Assembly: GCA_002415025.1 (NCBI GenBank)
Contig: DIBR01000057.1
Location: forward strand, 395 to 30,962
From: Spongiibacteraceae bacterium UBA5047
GTDB lineage: Bacteria; Pseudomonadota; Gammaproteobacteria; Pseudomonadales; Spongiibacteraceae
Direction: 5' to 3'
DNA: 30,568 nt
How positions within the stretch are numbered: the stretch's first letter is position 1; every line of letters begins with the position of its first letter. The notes beneath the pieces were generated by a model. That model did no database searches, had not been told where the DNA came from, and worked only from the letters and a program-made list of their open reading frames with translations. Positions 1 through 8,080 of this stretch are shown here, piece after piece. The position numbers and the translations under genes were made by a program.

Positions 1-748
1 GAGCGTCGAGCGCACTAATTTCGAAACGTTTGCTGCTGCCAATAGAGCCCTTCATATCAAACTGCTTTTCGCAAAAGACTGCCTGCCCGTCGCGGTCCTG
101 AATATACAGGCTGGATGCGCGGGTGCCGTACTCCTGCTCCTGGGCGCGAATAAAAAAGGCCGACAGGGCCTTTTGCAAAGGGTCATCGGAGTCGTCGGTG
201 GGCGTGCTGTCAGCGAGAAGGTCAAACAGACGCTCCTCCGAGAATTCACCTTGCAGGCGCTTGGCCATGGCTGCGCGCGCGACGTTGATTTTTCGACTGT
301 CGCTGTTGAGGCGGTCGTTGCCGATAACGTGGATGCCTGGCGTGAGTAGTTCGTAGGAGCTGTGATCTTCGCTGGTGTAGGCCAGCGCTTCACCGTCGCT
401 GATAAGCAGGTTGAAGGGGTTGTAGGTGGGCCGGTCGCGGTCAATCTCTGCCATAAAAGCCTCGCTTGGCAAGTCGCTCAGCAAATAGCGCGCTACCAGT
501 TCACCGCGAGAACGCCCCGTGCGCTCTATCGAGCCACCGCGAAAATTGGTGACGGCAGCAAAATGCCCGCGACGATTAACCCCAAACCAAGTGCCGCCCT
601 TTTCAAGGTCACGCCCGCCCAATACATCGGGGGACTCTTTCCAGTAGTGCGCAGAAATGCTGGGCCGCTTGTAAAATTCGTCGCGATTGGCCGCAACAAT
701 CAAGGGGTAGCGGGGGTGGCTTTTCCAGGCAACAACAATCAGGCACAT
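1..748 (-). CDS. NRDE/TANGO2-family protein (3' end outside window)
   Basis: Translation of the reverse strand from an ATG at 748 stays open to the window edge (about 249 residues), so the C-terminus is missing. The protein starts MCLIVVAW and carries NRDE at residues 21-24, the signature that names the family, followed by a conserved GGTWFGVN stretch and a VTNFR segment. The family (bacterial NRDE proteins, eukaryotic TANGO2) has an Ntn-hydrolase-like fold with a conserved Cys2, present here. The biochemical role is not settled; TANGO2 homologues have been linked to heme trafficking and lipid metabolism. The gene is divergent from the TauE/SafE permease, and the order NRDE gene, permease, lgt, thyA resembles the Pseudomonas arrangement from memory. 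Family assignment is firm, function is not. Confidence 0.9.
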   Translation of the reverse strand, partial: MCLIVVAWKSHPRYPLIVAANRDEFYKRPSISAHYWKESPDVLGGRDLEKGGTWFGVNRRGHFAAVTNFRGGSIERTGRSRGELVARYLLSDLPSEAFMAEIDRDRPTYNPFNLLISDGEALAYTSEDHSSYELLTPGIHVIGNDRLNSDSRKINVARAAMAKRLQGEFSEERLFDLLADSTPTDDSDDPLQKALSAFFIRAQEQEYGTRASSLYIQDRDGQAVFCEKQFDMKGSIGSSKRFEISALDA

Positions 749-780
749 GAGTAACGGTTTACTTTGATGAAGTGGCCGCC

Positions 781-789
781 ATAATAGCA
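781..789 (-). promoter_or_regulatory. extended -10 promoter for the NRDE gene
   Basis: On the reverse strand the sequence reads TGC followed by TATTAT, an extended -10 element, about 33 nt upstream of the ATG at 748. No good -35 hexamer is visible, which is acceptable for extended -10 promoters. The same TGCTATTAT string precedes trxA. This is pattern matching only. Confidence 0.4.
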
Positions 790-870
790 AGTTTTTGGCG
801 CCGGCCTTAAGTGCTGATTGCGCACTGATACCGGATTGAGATTTCACATGCCGCCACTTCGGCTTTCCCT

Positions 871-1662
871 ATGATTATCCTCGCCTACCTGTTGTTGGGT
901 GCCGTTGCCGGCCTGACTGCAGGATTATTTGGTGTCGGTGGCGGGCTGGTAATCGTTCCTGCGCTCGTGTTCAGCTTCAGTTTTCTCGACGTAGCCCCCA
1001 CCGTTCTCACCCAGCTCGCCATCGGCACCTCGCTGGCCACCATCGTTATGACATCGATCAGTTCGGTGCGGGCGCATCACGGCTATGGCAATGTAGACTG
1101 GCATTTGTGGTTTCGTCTCGCGCCCGCAATCGCTTTGGGAGTTATTCTGGGGGTTTACACGGCGGTCGGCATGGCGGGTACTCACTTGCAGGTGCTGTTT
1201 GGGGTCTTTGCCATTGTGATTGGTTTGCAAATGGGCTTGCGGCTGCAGCCCCGTCCCGGGCGCGTTGTCCCGGGGCTTGCAGGGCTGGGCTTTGCGGGCA
1301 CGGTCATCGGCTATGTGTCGGCATTGTTTGGTATTGGCGGCGGGTCGCTGACGGTGCCTTTTTTAAGCTGGTGTAATGTAAAAATGCAAAAAGCTGTCGG
1401 CCTGTCTGCCGCCTGCGGCTTGCCTATTGCGGTGGTGGGTTGCCTGACGAATATCGTAGCCGGCTGGGGGCGCGAAGACTTGCCCGAATACAGCACAGGT
1501 TTTGTATACTGGCCCGCCTTTCTGGGGATAGTGCTCGCGAGTACGCTGTTTGCCAAGGTAGGTGCAAAGCTGGCCCAGCGGCTGCCGGAAGCACGCCTGA
1601 AGCAGGTTTTTGCCTTGTTTCTTGTGATTATCGGCTCGCAGTTTATTGTCAGGAATATTTGA
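871..1662 (+). CDS. TauE/SafE-family sulfite/sulfonate exporter-like permease
   Basis: A 263-residue, very hydrophobic inner-membrane protein with about eight predicted helices. It shows the internal duplication typical of TauE/SafE (former DUF81) transporters: an LFGVGGGLVIVP motif at residues 19-30 and a second LFGIGGGSLTVPF copy near 152-164. Family members move small anions such as sulfite, sulfoacetate or organosulfonates; the substrate here cannot be told from sequence. The ATG at 871 lacks an obvious ribosome-binding site, but the protein begins directly in the first helix as family members do. It is followed 27 nt later by lgt and probably cotranscribed with lgt-thyA-folA, although no functional link is evident. 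Confidence 0.9.
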   Translation: MIILAYLLLGAVAGLTAGLFGVGGGLVIVPALVFSFSFLDVAPTVLTQLAIGTSLATIVMTSISSVRAHHGYGNVDWHLWFRLAPAIALGVILGVYTAVGMAGTHLQVLFGVFAIVIGLQMGLRLQPRPGRVVPGLAGLGFAGTVIGYVSALFGIGGGSLTVPFLSWCNVKMQKAVGLSAACGLPIAVVGCLTNIVAGWGREDLPEYSTGFVYWPAFLGIVLASTLFAKVGAKLAQRLPEARLKQVFALFLVIIGSQFIVRNI

Positions 1663-1689
1663 TTTGATTGATTCAGGAATCCTTGTTCG

Positions 1690-2502
1690 ATGTTGACTCA
1701 TCCCGCGATAGATCCCGTTGCGCTGCAGTTGGGGCCGGTGGCGATTCACTGGTACGGACTGATGTATTTGGGCGCGTTCGCCTCCGCCTGGTGGCTGGCA
1801 GTCAAGCGCAGTGAGCAGAGCTGGCGTCCGGTGCGGCGCGAACAGGTTGACGACATTATTTTCTACGGCGCGCTGGGGGTGGTTTTGGGCGGCCGCCTCG
1901 GCTATGTGATGTTTTATGGCATGGACCGCTTTCTGGCGGAGCCGTTGTGGCTGTTCAAGGTGAACGAGGGCGGCATGTCATTCCACGGCGGGCTGCTGGG
2001 TGTGATCGTTGCGCAATGGTGGTACGCGCGCTCGCAAGGTCTGCGTTTCGGGCAGTTGATGGATTTTGTTGCGCCGATTGTACCGATCGGGCTGGGGTTG
2101 GGGCGGCTGGGCAATTTTATCGGGCAGGAGTTGTGGGGCAGGGCGAGCGATCTGCCCTGGGCGATGGTGTTTCCGCGTGACCCGCAGTTGCTGCCTCGAC
2201 ATCCGTCGCAGCTTTATCAATTTATGCTGGAAGGCGTAGTATTGTTTGCCATCGTTTTCTGGTTTTCACGCAAGCCGAGGCCTGAGTGGTCGGTGGGAGC
2301 GGTGTTTGTCATCTTCTACGGGCTATTTCGTTTTCTGGTGGAGTTTGTGCGTGAGCCTGACGCGCACCTTGGTTTTGTTGCCTTCGGCTGGATGACGCGC
2401 GGTCAGGTTCTGTGCCTGCCCATGATCGCTGTGGGTGTCGCCGTGCTGGTGTGGGCCTATCGACAATCGACGAACTCGCCGATGAATAAAGGGAAATCAT
2501 GA
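1690..2502 (+). CDS. lgt: prolipoprotein diacylglyceryl transferase
   Basis: Lgt transfers diacylglycerol from phosphatidylglycerol to the lipobox cysteine of prolipoproteins, the first step of lipoprotein maturation in the inner membrane. The 270-residue protein has the family signature GRLGNFIGQELWG at about 138-150, including Arg139 and Glu147 that correspond to essential residues in E. coli Lgt. Conserved MSFHGG with His99, HWYG at 20-23 and an HPSQLY segment at 171-176 are also present. Six to seven hydrophobic helices are visible. An AGGAA ribosome-binding site precedes the ATG at 1690. Its 3' end overlaps thyA by 4 nt, so lgt-thyA-folA is a translationally coupled unit, as in pseudomonads. 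Confidence 0.97.
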   Translation: MLTHPAIDPVALQLGPVAIHWYGLMYLGAFASAWWLAVKRSEQSWRPVRREQVDDIIFYGALGVVLGGRLGYVMFYGMDRFLAEPLWLFKVNEGGMSFHGGLLGVIVAQWWYARSQGLRFGQLMDFVAPIVPIGLGLGRLGNFIGQELWGRASDLPWAMVFPRDPQLLPRHPSQLYQFMLEGVVLFAIVFWFSRKPRPEWSVGAVFVIFYGLFRFLVEFVREPDAHLGFVAFGWMTRGQVLCLPMIAVGVAVLVWAYRQSTNSPMNKGKS

Positions 2503-3338
2503 AGCAGTATCTGGATTTGATGCAGGATGTGATCGACAACGGCACTGATAAATCGGATCGCACCGGTGTGGGCACACGTTCGGTCTTCGGACGCCAGCTG
2601 CGCTTTGATTTGCGCGCAGGCTTCCCTTTGCTGACCACCAAAAAGGTTCACCTTCGCAGTGTGATCGTTGAGCTGATCTGGTTTTTGAATGGTAGCTGCG
2701 ACAACAACTGGTTGCGCGAGCGTGGAGTGTCGATCTGGGATGAATGGGCGCTCGATAATGGCGACCTGGGCCCCATCTACGGCAAACAATGGCGCAGTTG
2801 GGCCTGCCCCGACGGGTCGACTATCGATCAGATTAGTGAACTGATCCGTATGATTAAAACCAAGCCGGATTCACGCCGTTTAATCGTCAGTGGCTGGAAC
2901 CCGGCCGACCTGCCGGATGAAACGCGCAGCCCGCAGGAGAATGCCCGCAACGGCAAGGCCGCTCTGCCGCCCTGCCACACCCTGTTCCAGTTTTATGTTG
3001 CTGAGGGGCGGCTGTCCTGCCAGCTTTATCAGCGCAGTGCAGACCTCTTTCTGGGGGTGCCCTTCAATATTGCCAGCTATGCACTGCTCACCCATATGGT
3101 GGCCCAGCAATGCGACCTGGAGGTGGGTGAATTTGTCCATACCTTTGGCGATTGTCACCTCTATCTCAACCACCTCACCGACGATATCGTTTTCGAACAG
3201 CTCAAGCGCAAGCCCGGCAACTTGCCGGTGCTGAATATCAAGCGCCGTCCGGATTCAATATTCGATTACGATTTTGACGATTTCGAATTTCTGAATTACG
3301 AGCCGCAACCGGCTATCAAGGCGCCGATCGCCGTATGA
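2499..3338 (+). CDS. thyA: thymidylate synthase
   Basis: ThyA methylates dUMP to dTMP using methylene-tetrahydrofolate, releasing dihydrofolate that the next gene product (FolA) recycles. Visible motifs are the phosphate-binding DRTGVGT at 20-26, the catalytic PPCH with Cys159, and QRSADLFLGVPFNIASY at 178-194 with the substrate-binding Arg, Asp and Asn residues. At 279 residues it is longer than the 264-residue E. coli enzyme because of an approximately 13-residue polar insertion (about 141-153) just before the catalytic cysteine; such insertions occur in other bacteria. The ATG overlaps the lgt stop (ATGA) and the stop overlaps the folA start, indicating coupled translation. Confidence 0.98.
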   Translation: MKQYLDLMQDVIDNGTDKSDRTGVGTRSVFGRQLRFDLRAGFPLLTTKKVHLRSVIVELIWFLNGSCDNNWLRERGVSIWDEWALDNGDLGPIYGKQWRSWACPDGSTIDQISELIRMIKTKPDSRRLIVSGWNPADLPDETRSPQENARNGKAALPPCHTLFQFYVAEGRLSCQLYQRSADLFLGVPFNIASYALLTHMVAQQCDLEVGEFVHTFGDCHLYLNHLTDDIVFEQLKRKPGNLPVLNIKRRPDSIFDYDFDDFEFLNYEPQPAIKAPIAV

Positions 3339-3865
3339 GTGGTCAAGTTGAGGTGCCCCCCGGTCTGACCATGATTGCCGCGATGGCCCGCAATCGGGTT
3401 ATTGGTCGCAATAATGAGCTTCCCTGGCATATCTCCGCCGATTTGAAGCATTTCAAGCGCATGACACTCGGCAAGCCGATTGTCATGGGGCGCAAAACCT
3501 TTGAGTCCATTGGCAGGCCACTGCCGGGGCGCAGCAATATCGTGGTGAGTCGTCAGCCCGGCTATCAGCCGGAAGGTGTGACCGTCGTGTCCGACACCGG
3601 AGCGGCTGTAGCGAAGGCCCGCGAGGTAGCTCTGCGTGACGGCGCCGACGAGGTGATGGTCATCGGCGGTGAGCAGCTGTATCGCAGTCTGCTGCCGTAT
3701 GCCCGGCGGCTCTATCTGACCGAAGTGGACTGTGAGGTGGCGGGCGACGCCTGGTTTCCGGCCCTGGAAAGCGGTGACTGGCAGGAGCTGGACCGTCAGG
3801 CGGGTGAAGAAGGCGATTGGCGCTTCAGTTTTGTCACCCTTGAGCGAACATTCCCCAAAACCTAG
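3335..3865 (+). CDS. folA: dihydrofolate reductase
   Basis: FolA reduces dihydrofolate to tetrahydrofolate with NADPH and is the target of trimethoprim. The 176-residue protein has the conserved RVIGRNNELPWH region (21-32), the catalytic acid Asp36 followed by LKHFK, the GRKTFESIGRPLPGR nucleotide-binding stretch (52-66), and a C-terminal VIGGEQLY motif. The ATG at 3335 overlaps the thyA stop by 4 nt; an internal ATG at 3371 would give the shorter E. coli-like N-terminus and cannot be excluded. Functionally paired with ThyA, which produces its substrate. Confidence 0.97.
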   Translation: MSGQVEVPPGLTMIAAMARNRVIGRNNELPWHISADLKHFKRMTLGKPIVMGRKTFESIGRPLPGRSNIVVSRQPGYQPEGVTVVSDTGAAVAKAREVALRDGADEVMVIGGEQLYRSLLPYARRLYLTEVDCEVAGDAWFPALESGDWQELDRQAGEEGDWRFSFVTLERTFPKT

Positions 3866-3867
3866 TC

Positions 3868-3886
3868 GCCGCGTTACGGCATTTTT
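3868..3886 (+). terminator. weak candidate terminator after folA
   Basis: A short GCCG-CGTTA-CGGC hairpin begins 3 nt after the folA stop and is followed by ATTTTT. The stem has only 4 bp, so intrinsic termination would be inefficient; Rho-dependent termination is possible instead. Confidence 0.3.
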
Positions 3887-4300
3887 GATGAATTTTTGAG
3901 CCGAAAAAGGTGTTACCGCAAAAAAAGCGTTAGAGCGCGCTAAAGTAATTGTGTGCATTTTGGCGTGTTTGCTTGCGAGTTTGTGACAGTTTTATGGCTG
4001 GTCGGGGTTCGGTCTGCTCAAATACTGAACAAAAGACAGGTGTATTGTGTGAATATTGAGCATCGCGTTACGCATGTCCACCGTTGTGTTACCGAAAAAT
4101 AATAAATCGTAACTTCGGTACACGCTTTTGCCTTGATGTCGGGTCGGCTTATTAGATTTGCCTTAGTCGTTGATTCTTAAGAATGCTCGTGATTAAAATG
4201 TGGATCGCTGTGACAAATTACAGGTTTGTAACTTGCAGCTTGTTAATAGAATAAAACGGTCTGCTTTACACACATGTCCCTAATAGGAAAAGCAATCCCC
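3887..4300 (+). other. gene-free leader region of the DUF3450-TonB operon
   Basis: No convincing coding sequence was found here. It is richer in A+T than its surroundings and contains a 7-bp inverted repeat (TACCGAA at 4090-4096, TTCGGTA at 4114-4120), a perfect 12-bp palindrome ATTCTTAAGAAT at 4173-4184, and a CRP-like half site TGTGA at 4209-4213. A possible but poor promoter is TTTGTA (4225-4230) and TAGAAT (4247-4252), 16 nt apart. No sequence resembling a good Fur box was recognised. The region most likely carries the promoter and regulators of the six-gene operon that follows. Confidence 0.5.
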
Positions 4301-5134
4301 ATGAATATGCATCGATTGAAATCAGTCGCGCTGGCGGTGTCACTGTCCATGTTGGCCCTGACCGGCGCACAAGTTCATGCTGCATCGTCTGATGAAGAAG
4401 CAGGCGAGGCGGAAGTGGCGCCACCGAAACCCAAGGTGCCCGTGAGCGCGGTCCTCTCTGTTGGCCACAAGAAAAACGTGGCAGCCAAGCAGTCTCAGGT
4501 TCGCATTGACAAACTTGCTGCCGAGACTCGCGATCTGCTTGCAGACTATAAAACTGTGATGAAGCAGGTTGATGGTCTGAAGATATATAACGCCCGTCTG
4601 GAAAAGCAGATTACCAACCAGATCCGGCGCATCAAGGAACTGGAATCGTCGATCGCCGAGGCGACCGTCATTCAGCGCCAGATGATGCCGACCATTATCA
4701 AGATGATTGATGGCCTGGAAGAGTTTGTGCGACTCGACGTGCCCTTCCACGCGGAAGAGCGTGAGAAGCGTATCGAGTTTCTGCGCAACAACCTGGATCG
4801 CTCGGACGTGTCTATCGCCGAGAAATTTCGCCAGGTACTTGAAGCCTACAAAATCGAAACCGAATACGGTCGCAAGATCGACACTTATGCCGGCAAAGCT
4901 CCGGTGGACGGTGTTGAGCGAGACGTTAACTTCCTGCGCATAGGTCGCATCGCGTTGCTGTATCAGTCAACGGATACTGAATCTAACGGCATGTGGGATA
5001 ACAACAAGCGAGAGTTTGTGCCGCTGGGTAGTGAGTACCGCGGTGCGATTCTCAAAGGGCTGCGTATTGCTCGCAAACAGGCCTCTATCGATATTATGAA
5101 ACTGCCGATACCTGCTCCGGAGGATGTTCAGTAA
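4301..5134 (+). CDS. DUF3450 family periplasmic coiled-coil protein
   Basis: A 277-residue protein from the ATG at 4301, which follows AGGAAA and gives a clean signal peptide (MNMHRLKSVALAVSLSMLAL, cleavage after QVHA). An upstream in-frame ATG at 4274 would add nine residues and has no ribosome-binding site. After the signal peptide lies a charged, heptad-like stretch (about residues 50-110) predicted to form a coiled coil. The protein matches the DUF3450 family, whose genes typically sit directly upstream of the long ExbB gene in Vibrio and Shewanella TonB operons. Its role is unknown; location in the periplasm next to the TonB machinery is inferred. Its stop overlaps the next ATG by 1 nt. 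Confidence 0.85.
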   Translation: MNMHRLKSVALAVSLSMLALTGAQVHAASSDEEAGEAEVAPPKPKVPVSAVLSVGHKKNVAAKQSQVRIDKLAAETRDLLADYKTVMKQVDGLKIYNARLEKQITNQIRRIKELESSIAEATVIQRQMMPTIIKMIDGLEEFVRLDVPFHAEEREKRIEFLRNNLDRSDVSIAEKFRQVLEAYKIETEYGRKIDTYAGKAPVDGVERDVNFLRIGRIALLYQSTDTESNGMWDNNKREFVPLGSEYRGAILKGLRIARKQASIDIMKLPIPAPEDVQ

Positions 5135-6522
5135 TGAAAAAGACAATGTTGAAATCTGCATTGATCGCTCTGGGCAGTGCGCTGGCAATAGCTTCGGCGC
5201 CCGTTATGGCTCAGGAAGCGAAATCACTCGACGAACTGCTTAAATTTGTAGAGCAGGGCCGTGTTCAGGAAGCGAAAGAGAACAAGGCGCGCGAAGACCG
5301 CTTCAAGGCTGCCCGCTATCAGCAGCAAGAACTGCTGGATGAAGCTCGCGACATGCTCAAGAAAGAAGAAGAGCGTTCTGCCGTGCTGGAAGGCAAGTTT
5401 GAAGAACTCGAGCTGGTTCTGACTGACAAACAGCGTCAGTTGAAAGACCGCCTGGGTACCTTGACAGAGCTGTTTGGTCATTTGACCTCTACTGCCGGTG
5501 ACCTGCGTTCGAACTACCAGAGTTCGCTGGTGAGTGTTCAGCACCCGAATCGTGAAGAGTTTGTTAATAATCTGATCGACAAGATGGCTGGTGCCGAGCA
5601 ACTGCCAAGCATCGCTGAAATCGAAAAGATGTGGCATGCGCTGCTGGTTGAAATGACCGAGTCAGGCAAAGTTGTTCGCTTTGAGACGGACGTTACCAGT
5701 GCCGGGGGTGAAACCGAGAAACAGCAGGTGGTTCGTGTTGGTACCTTCAACATCGTTAACGCCGACGGTGAATACCTGAAGTATGAGCCGGAAAGCGGCA
5801 GCCTGCAGGTTCTGCCACGTCAGCCGAGCGGTCCTTACCTCGGTTGGGCTGAAGACCTGGCTAGCGCCAACGACGGCATCCACTCATTTGGTATTGACCC
5901 CACCGGTCCTACCGGCGGTACCTTCCTGTCTGCCTTGATTGACAGCCCGACTCTGACTGAGCGTTGGCATCAGGGTGGTGTGGTTGGTTACATCATCACT
6001 GCGGTCGGTGCGGTCGCTGCGATCATTGCAATTCTTCGCCTGATCTCGCTGACCCTGATCAGTGCGAAAGTAAATGCGCAGCTCAAGAGTGGTTCAGCCA
6101 GCGACAACAACCCGCTGGGCCGTGTGCTGAAAGTGCATGAAGACAACCCGGATATGGATTCAGAGACTCTGGAGCTGAAGCTGTCAGAAGCCATTCTGAA
6201 AGAACTGCCCAATCTGGAGAAGTCGCTCAACCTGCTGAAAATTATCGCGGCGGTTGCGCCTCTGCTGGGTCTGCTGGGTACCGTTACCGGTATGATCATC
6301 ACCTTCCAGGCCATCACCATCTTTGGTGCCGGTGATCCTAAAGCCATGGCCGGTGGTATCTCTGGTGCTCTGGTGACTACTGTACTCGGTCTGTGCGTTG
6401 CGATTCCGACTGTACTGCTGCATACCATCGTCAGCGGGCGCTCCAAGAAAATTATCCATGTTCTTGAAGAGCAGACTACAGGCATTATCGCTCAACACAC
6501 CGAGGGTAATAAGGGGGCGTAA
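5134..6522 (+). CDS. long MotA/TolQ/ExbB-family protein (TtpC-like)
   Basis: A 462-residue protein with three parts: a signal peptide (about 1-26, ending VMAQ), a periplasmic region with a long coiled coil (about 30-110) and a mixed segment to about 280, then a C-terminal proton-channel domain. The channel domain has membrane helices at about 283-308, 366-393 and 407-432, with the family motif LLGLLGTVTGMI at 377-388. This architecture matches TtpC, which is required with ExbB2-ExbD2-TonB2 for iron uptake in Vibrio. It probably extends the ExbB/ExbD motor through the periplasm to TonB. A CGGAGG ribosome-binding site precedes the ATG, which overlaps the upstream stop by 1 nt. Symbol withheld because ttpC and exbB are both used. 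Confidence 0.9.
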   Translation: MKKTMLKSALIALGSALAIASAPVMAQEAKSLDELLKFVEQGRVQEAKENKAREDRFKAARYQQQELLDEARDMLKKEEERSAVLEGKFEELELVLTDKQRQLKDRLGTLTELFGHLTSTAGDLRSNYQSSLVSVQHPNREEFVNNLIDKMAGAEQLPSIAEIEKMWHALLVEMTESGKVVRFETDVTSAGGETEKQQVVRVGTFNIVNADGEYLKYEPESGSLQVLPRQPSGPYLGWAEDLASANDGIHSFGIDPTGPTGGTFLSALIDSPTLTERWHQGGVVGYIITAVGAVAAIIAILRLISLTLISAKVNAQLKSGSASDNNPLGRVLKVHEDNPDMDSETLELKLSEAILKELPNLEKSLNLLKIIAAVAPLLGLLGTVTGMIITFQAITIFGAGDPKAMAGGISGALVTTVLGLCVAIPTVLLHTIVSGRSKKIIHVLEEQTTGIIAQHTEGNKGA

Positions 6523-6525
6523 GCC

Positions 6526-7053
6526 ATGTATCAGCTGTACGAATGGGCAGACATCATTCGGCGATTCATGGATGCCGGCGGCGATGTGCTTTGGTTGATC
6601 GCCGCCGTGACCTTCCTGATGTGGACCCTGCTCTTTGAACGCTTCTGGTACTTCCGGTTCGGGCTCAAGCAAGACGTGGATCAGGTGATCCAGACTTGGG
6701 AGGCCCGGCCAGAACGCAAATCATGGAATGCACACGCGATCCGTGAATTGCTCATCTCGCAAACCAGTATCAAGATCGGCGACAACTTGCCGCTGATTCA
6801 GACTCTGGTTGCACTGTGTCCGCTGCTAGGTCTGCTGGGCACTGTGACCGGGATGATTGAAGTGTTTAACATCATGGCCGTAACCGGCGGTGGTGATGCC
6901 AAGTCCATGGCTGGCGGTGTTTCAAAAGCCACAATTCCAACGATGGCGGGCATGGTTGCCGCGCTCTCGGGAGTGTTCGGGAATACGTATATCACCCGGG
7001 CAGCCGACATGGAAAAAGAGTTGGTGAAAGACCACCTGACAACAGATCATTAA
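6526..7053 (+). CDS. exbB: short ExbB-type proton-channel subunit
   Basis: A 175-residue inner-membrane protein of the MotA/TolQ/ExbB family with the usual three helices: about 20-42, 91-113 and 135-156. The conserved LLGLLGTVTGMIEVF motif lies at 100-114. With ExbD it forms the proton-driven motor that energises TonB. It begins 3 nt after the long ExbB stop, so the two paralogues are encoded in tandem as in Vibrio/Shewanella TonB2 systems. It is shorter than E. coli ExbB (244 residues), which is normal for this subgroup. Confidence 0.93.
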   Translation: MYQLYEWADIIRRFMDAGGDVLWLIAAVTFLMWTLLFERFWYFRFGLKQDVDQVIQTWEARPERKSWNAHAIRELLISQTSIKIGDNLPLIQTLVALCPLLGLLGTVTGMIEVFNIMAVTGGGDAKSMAGGVSKATIPTMAGMVAALSGVFGNTYITRAADMEKELVKDHLTTDH

Positions 7054-7064
7054 GAGATTCCAAA

Positions 7065-7472
7065 ATGCGTAGAAATTCTAGAGCCCGAGTTGAAGAGAAC
7101 GCCTCTGAAATAGACTTGACGCCGATGCTCGACGTGGTCTTTATCATGCTGATCTTCTTCATCGTGACCGCCTCCTTTATCAAGGAAGCCGGTATCGAAG
7201 TGAATCGTCCTGAAGCATCGACCGCCAATAAGAAAGAAAATGTGAACATTCTTATTGCGATTAACGCGACCAATGAAATCTGGATGGATAAGCGGCGTGT
7301 CGACAAGCGTTCGGTACGCTCGGTTGTTGAGCGTATGCACGCTGAAAATCCGAAAGGCGCCGTTGTAATTCAGGCGGACAAGGCCTCCAACACCGAAACA
7401 GTAACCTCGGTTATTGACTCGGCGCGGGCGGCTGGCGTTTACGATGTATCATTGGCCACTGAAGACGACTAA
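7065..7472 (+). CDS. exbD: ExbD biopolymer transport protein
   Basis: A 135-residue, single-span inner-membrane protein. The segment IDLTPMLDVVFIMLIFFIVT (about 16-35) includes Asp23, equivalent to the proton-carrying Asp of E. coli ExbD (Asp25). The periplasmic C-terminal domain contains VVIQADKAS, matching the usual ExbD/TolR fold. It works with the ExbB subunits just upstream; a gap of 11 nt with no separate promoter visible indicates cotranscription. Confidence 0.95.
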   Translation: MRRNSRARVEENASEIDLTPMLDVVFIMLIFFIVTASFIKEAGIEVNRPEASTANKKENVNILIAINATNEIWMDKRRVDKRSVRSVVERMHAENPKGAVVIQADKASNTETVTSVIDSARAAGVYDVSLATEDD

Positions 7473-7477
7473 GCCTT

Positions 7478-8080
7478 ATGAATCGACTCAGACTACTCAT
7501 TGGCGCAGCGCTTGGGTTTGTCGTGACGGCGGCATTGTTCATCTTGATGCCGACCCTGATCGAAACCGCTGACAAGAGCCTGGACGAAAAGCCAGCCACG
7601 CGCATTGCCGACATCGATATGCCTGACAGGGATATCGACACCAATATTGACCGCAAGCCGGACAAGCCGCCGGAGCCCGAGCAGCCGCCGCCCGATATGG
7701 AGCAGCCCGACATCGAGGATGTTAATCCTGACGTTGAAGCCGTGAACATGACGCCGTCGCAGCAGATTTCGCTGACCAACTCTGCTGGTGGCTTGAACGT
7801 ATCCGATGGTGAATACCTGCCAATCGTCAAGGTTGCGCCGATCTATCCGCGCCGCGCGCAGAGCCGGGGTGTTGAAGGTTACTGTACGGTTGAGTACACC
7901 GTAACCAAATCCGGTACTACCAAGGATATTCAGGCAGTGGACTGTTCCCCGCCCGGATACTTTGAGCGTGCCTCAGAAAAAGCGGCACAGAAGTTTAAAT
8001 ACAAGCCCCGTGTAGTGGATGGTGACCCTATCGAGGTTCCCGGTATCCAAAACCGGTTTACCTATGAGTTGGACAAATGA
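7478..8080 (+). CDS. TonB-family energy transducer (TonB2-like)
   Basis: A 200-residue protein: N-terminal membrane anchor (about 5-25), a Pro/Asp/Glu/Lys-rich linker with KPDKPPEPEQPPPD (60-73), and a C-terminal TonB domain (about 112-200) with the characteristic YPRRAQSRGVEGY around 123-135. TonB transmits the ExbB/ExbD motor's energy to outer-membrane receptors. The linker is shorter than that of E. coli TonB, so crossing the periplasm may depend on partners such as the long ExbB or the TPR protein. The C-terminal domain has two cysteines (136 and 156) that could form a disulfide in the periplasm. The stop overlaps the next gene's ATG by 4 nt. Confidence 0.92.
   Translation: MNRLRLLIGAALGFVVTAALFILMPTLIETADKSLDEKPATRIADIDMPDRDIDTNIDRKPDKPPEPEQPPPDMEQPDIEDVNPDVEAVNMTPSQQISLTNSAGGLNVSDGEYLPIVKVAPIYPRRAQSRGVEGYCTVEYTVTKSGTTKDIQAVDCSPPGYFERASEKAAQKFKYKPRVVDGDPIEVPGIQNRFTYELDK

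Noticed and set aside
3296..3958. 220-codon open frame on the reverse strand opposite folA
   Set aside because: It is fully antisense to the certain folA gene, has no family resemblance, and its composition reflects folA codon usage.
4209..4224. CRP site upstream of the DUF3450 gene, suggested by cpdA in the window
   Set aside because: Only the TGTGA half matches; the second half-site is poor, and cpdA is too distant to argue for a link.
5988..6672. Two long reverse-strand frames opposite the tandem exbB genes
   Set aside because: The exbB genes have clear motifs and helices; the reverse frames are low-complexity shadows.
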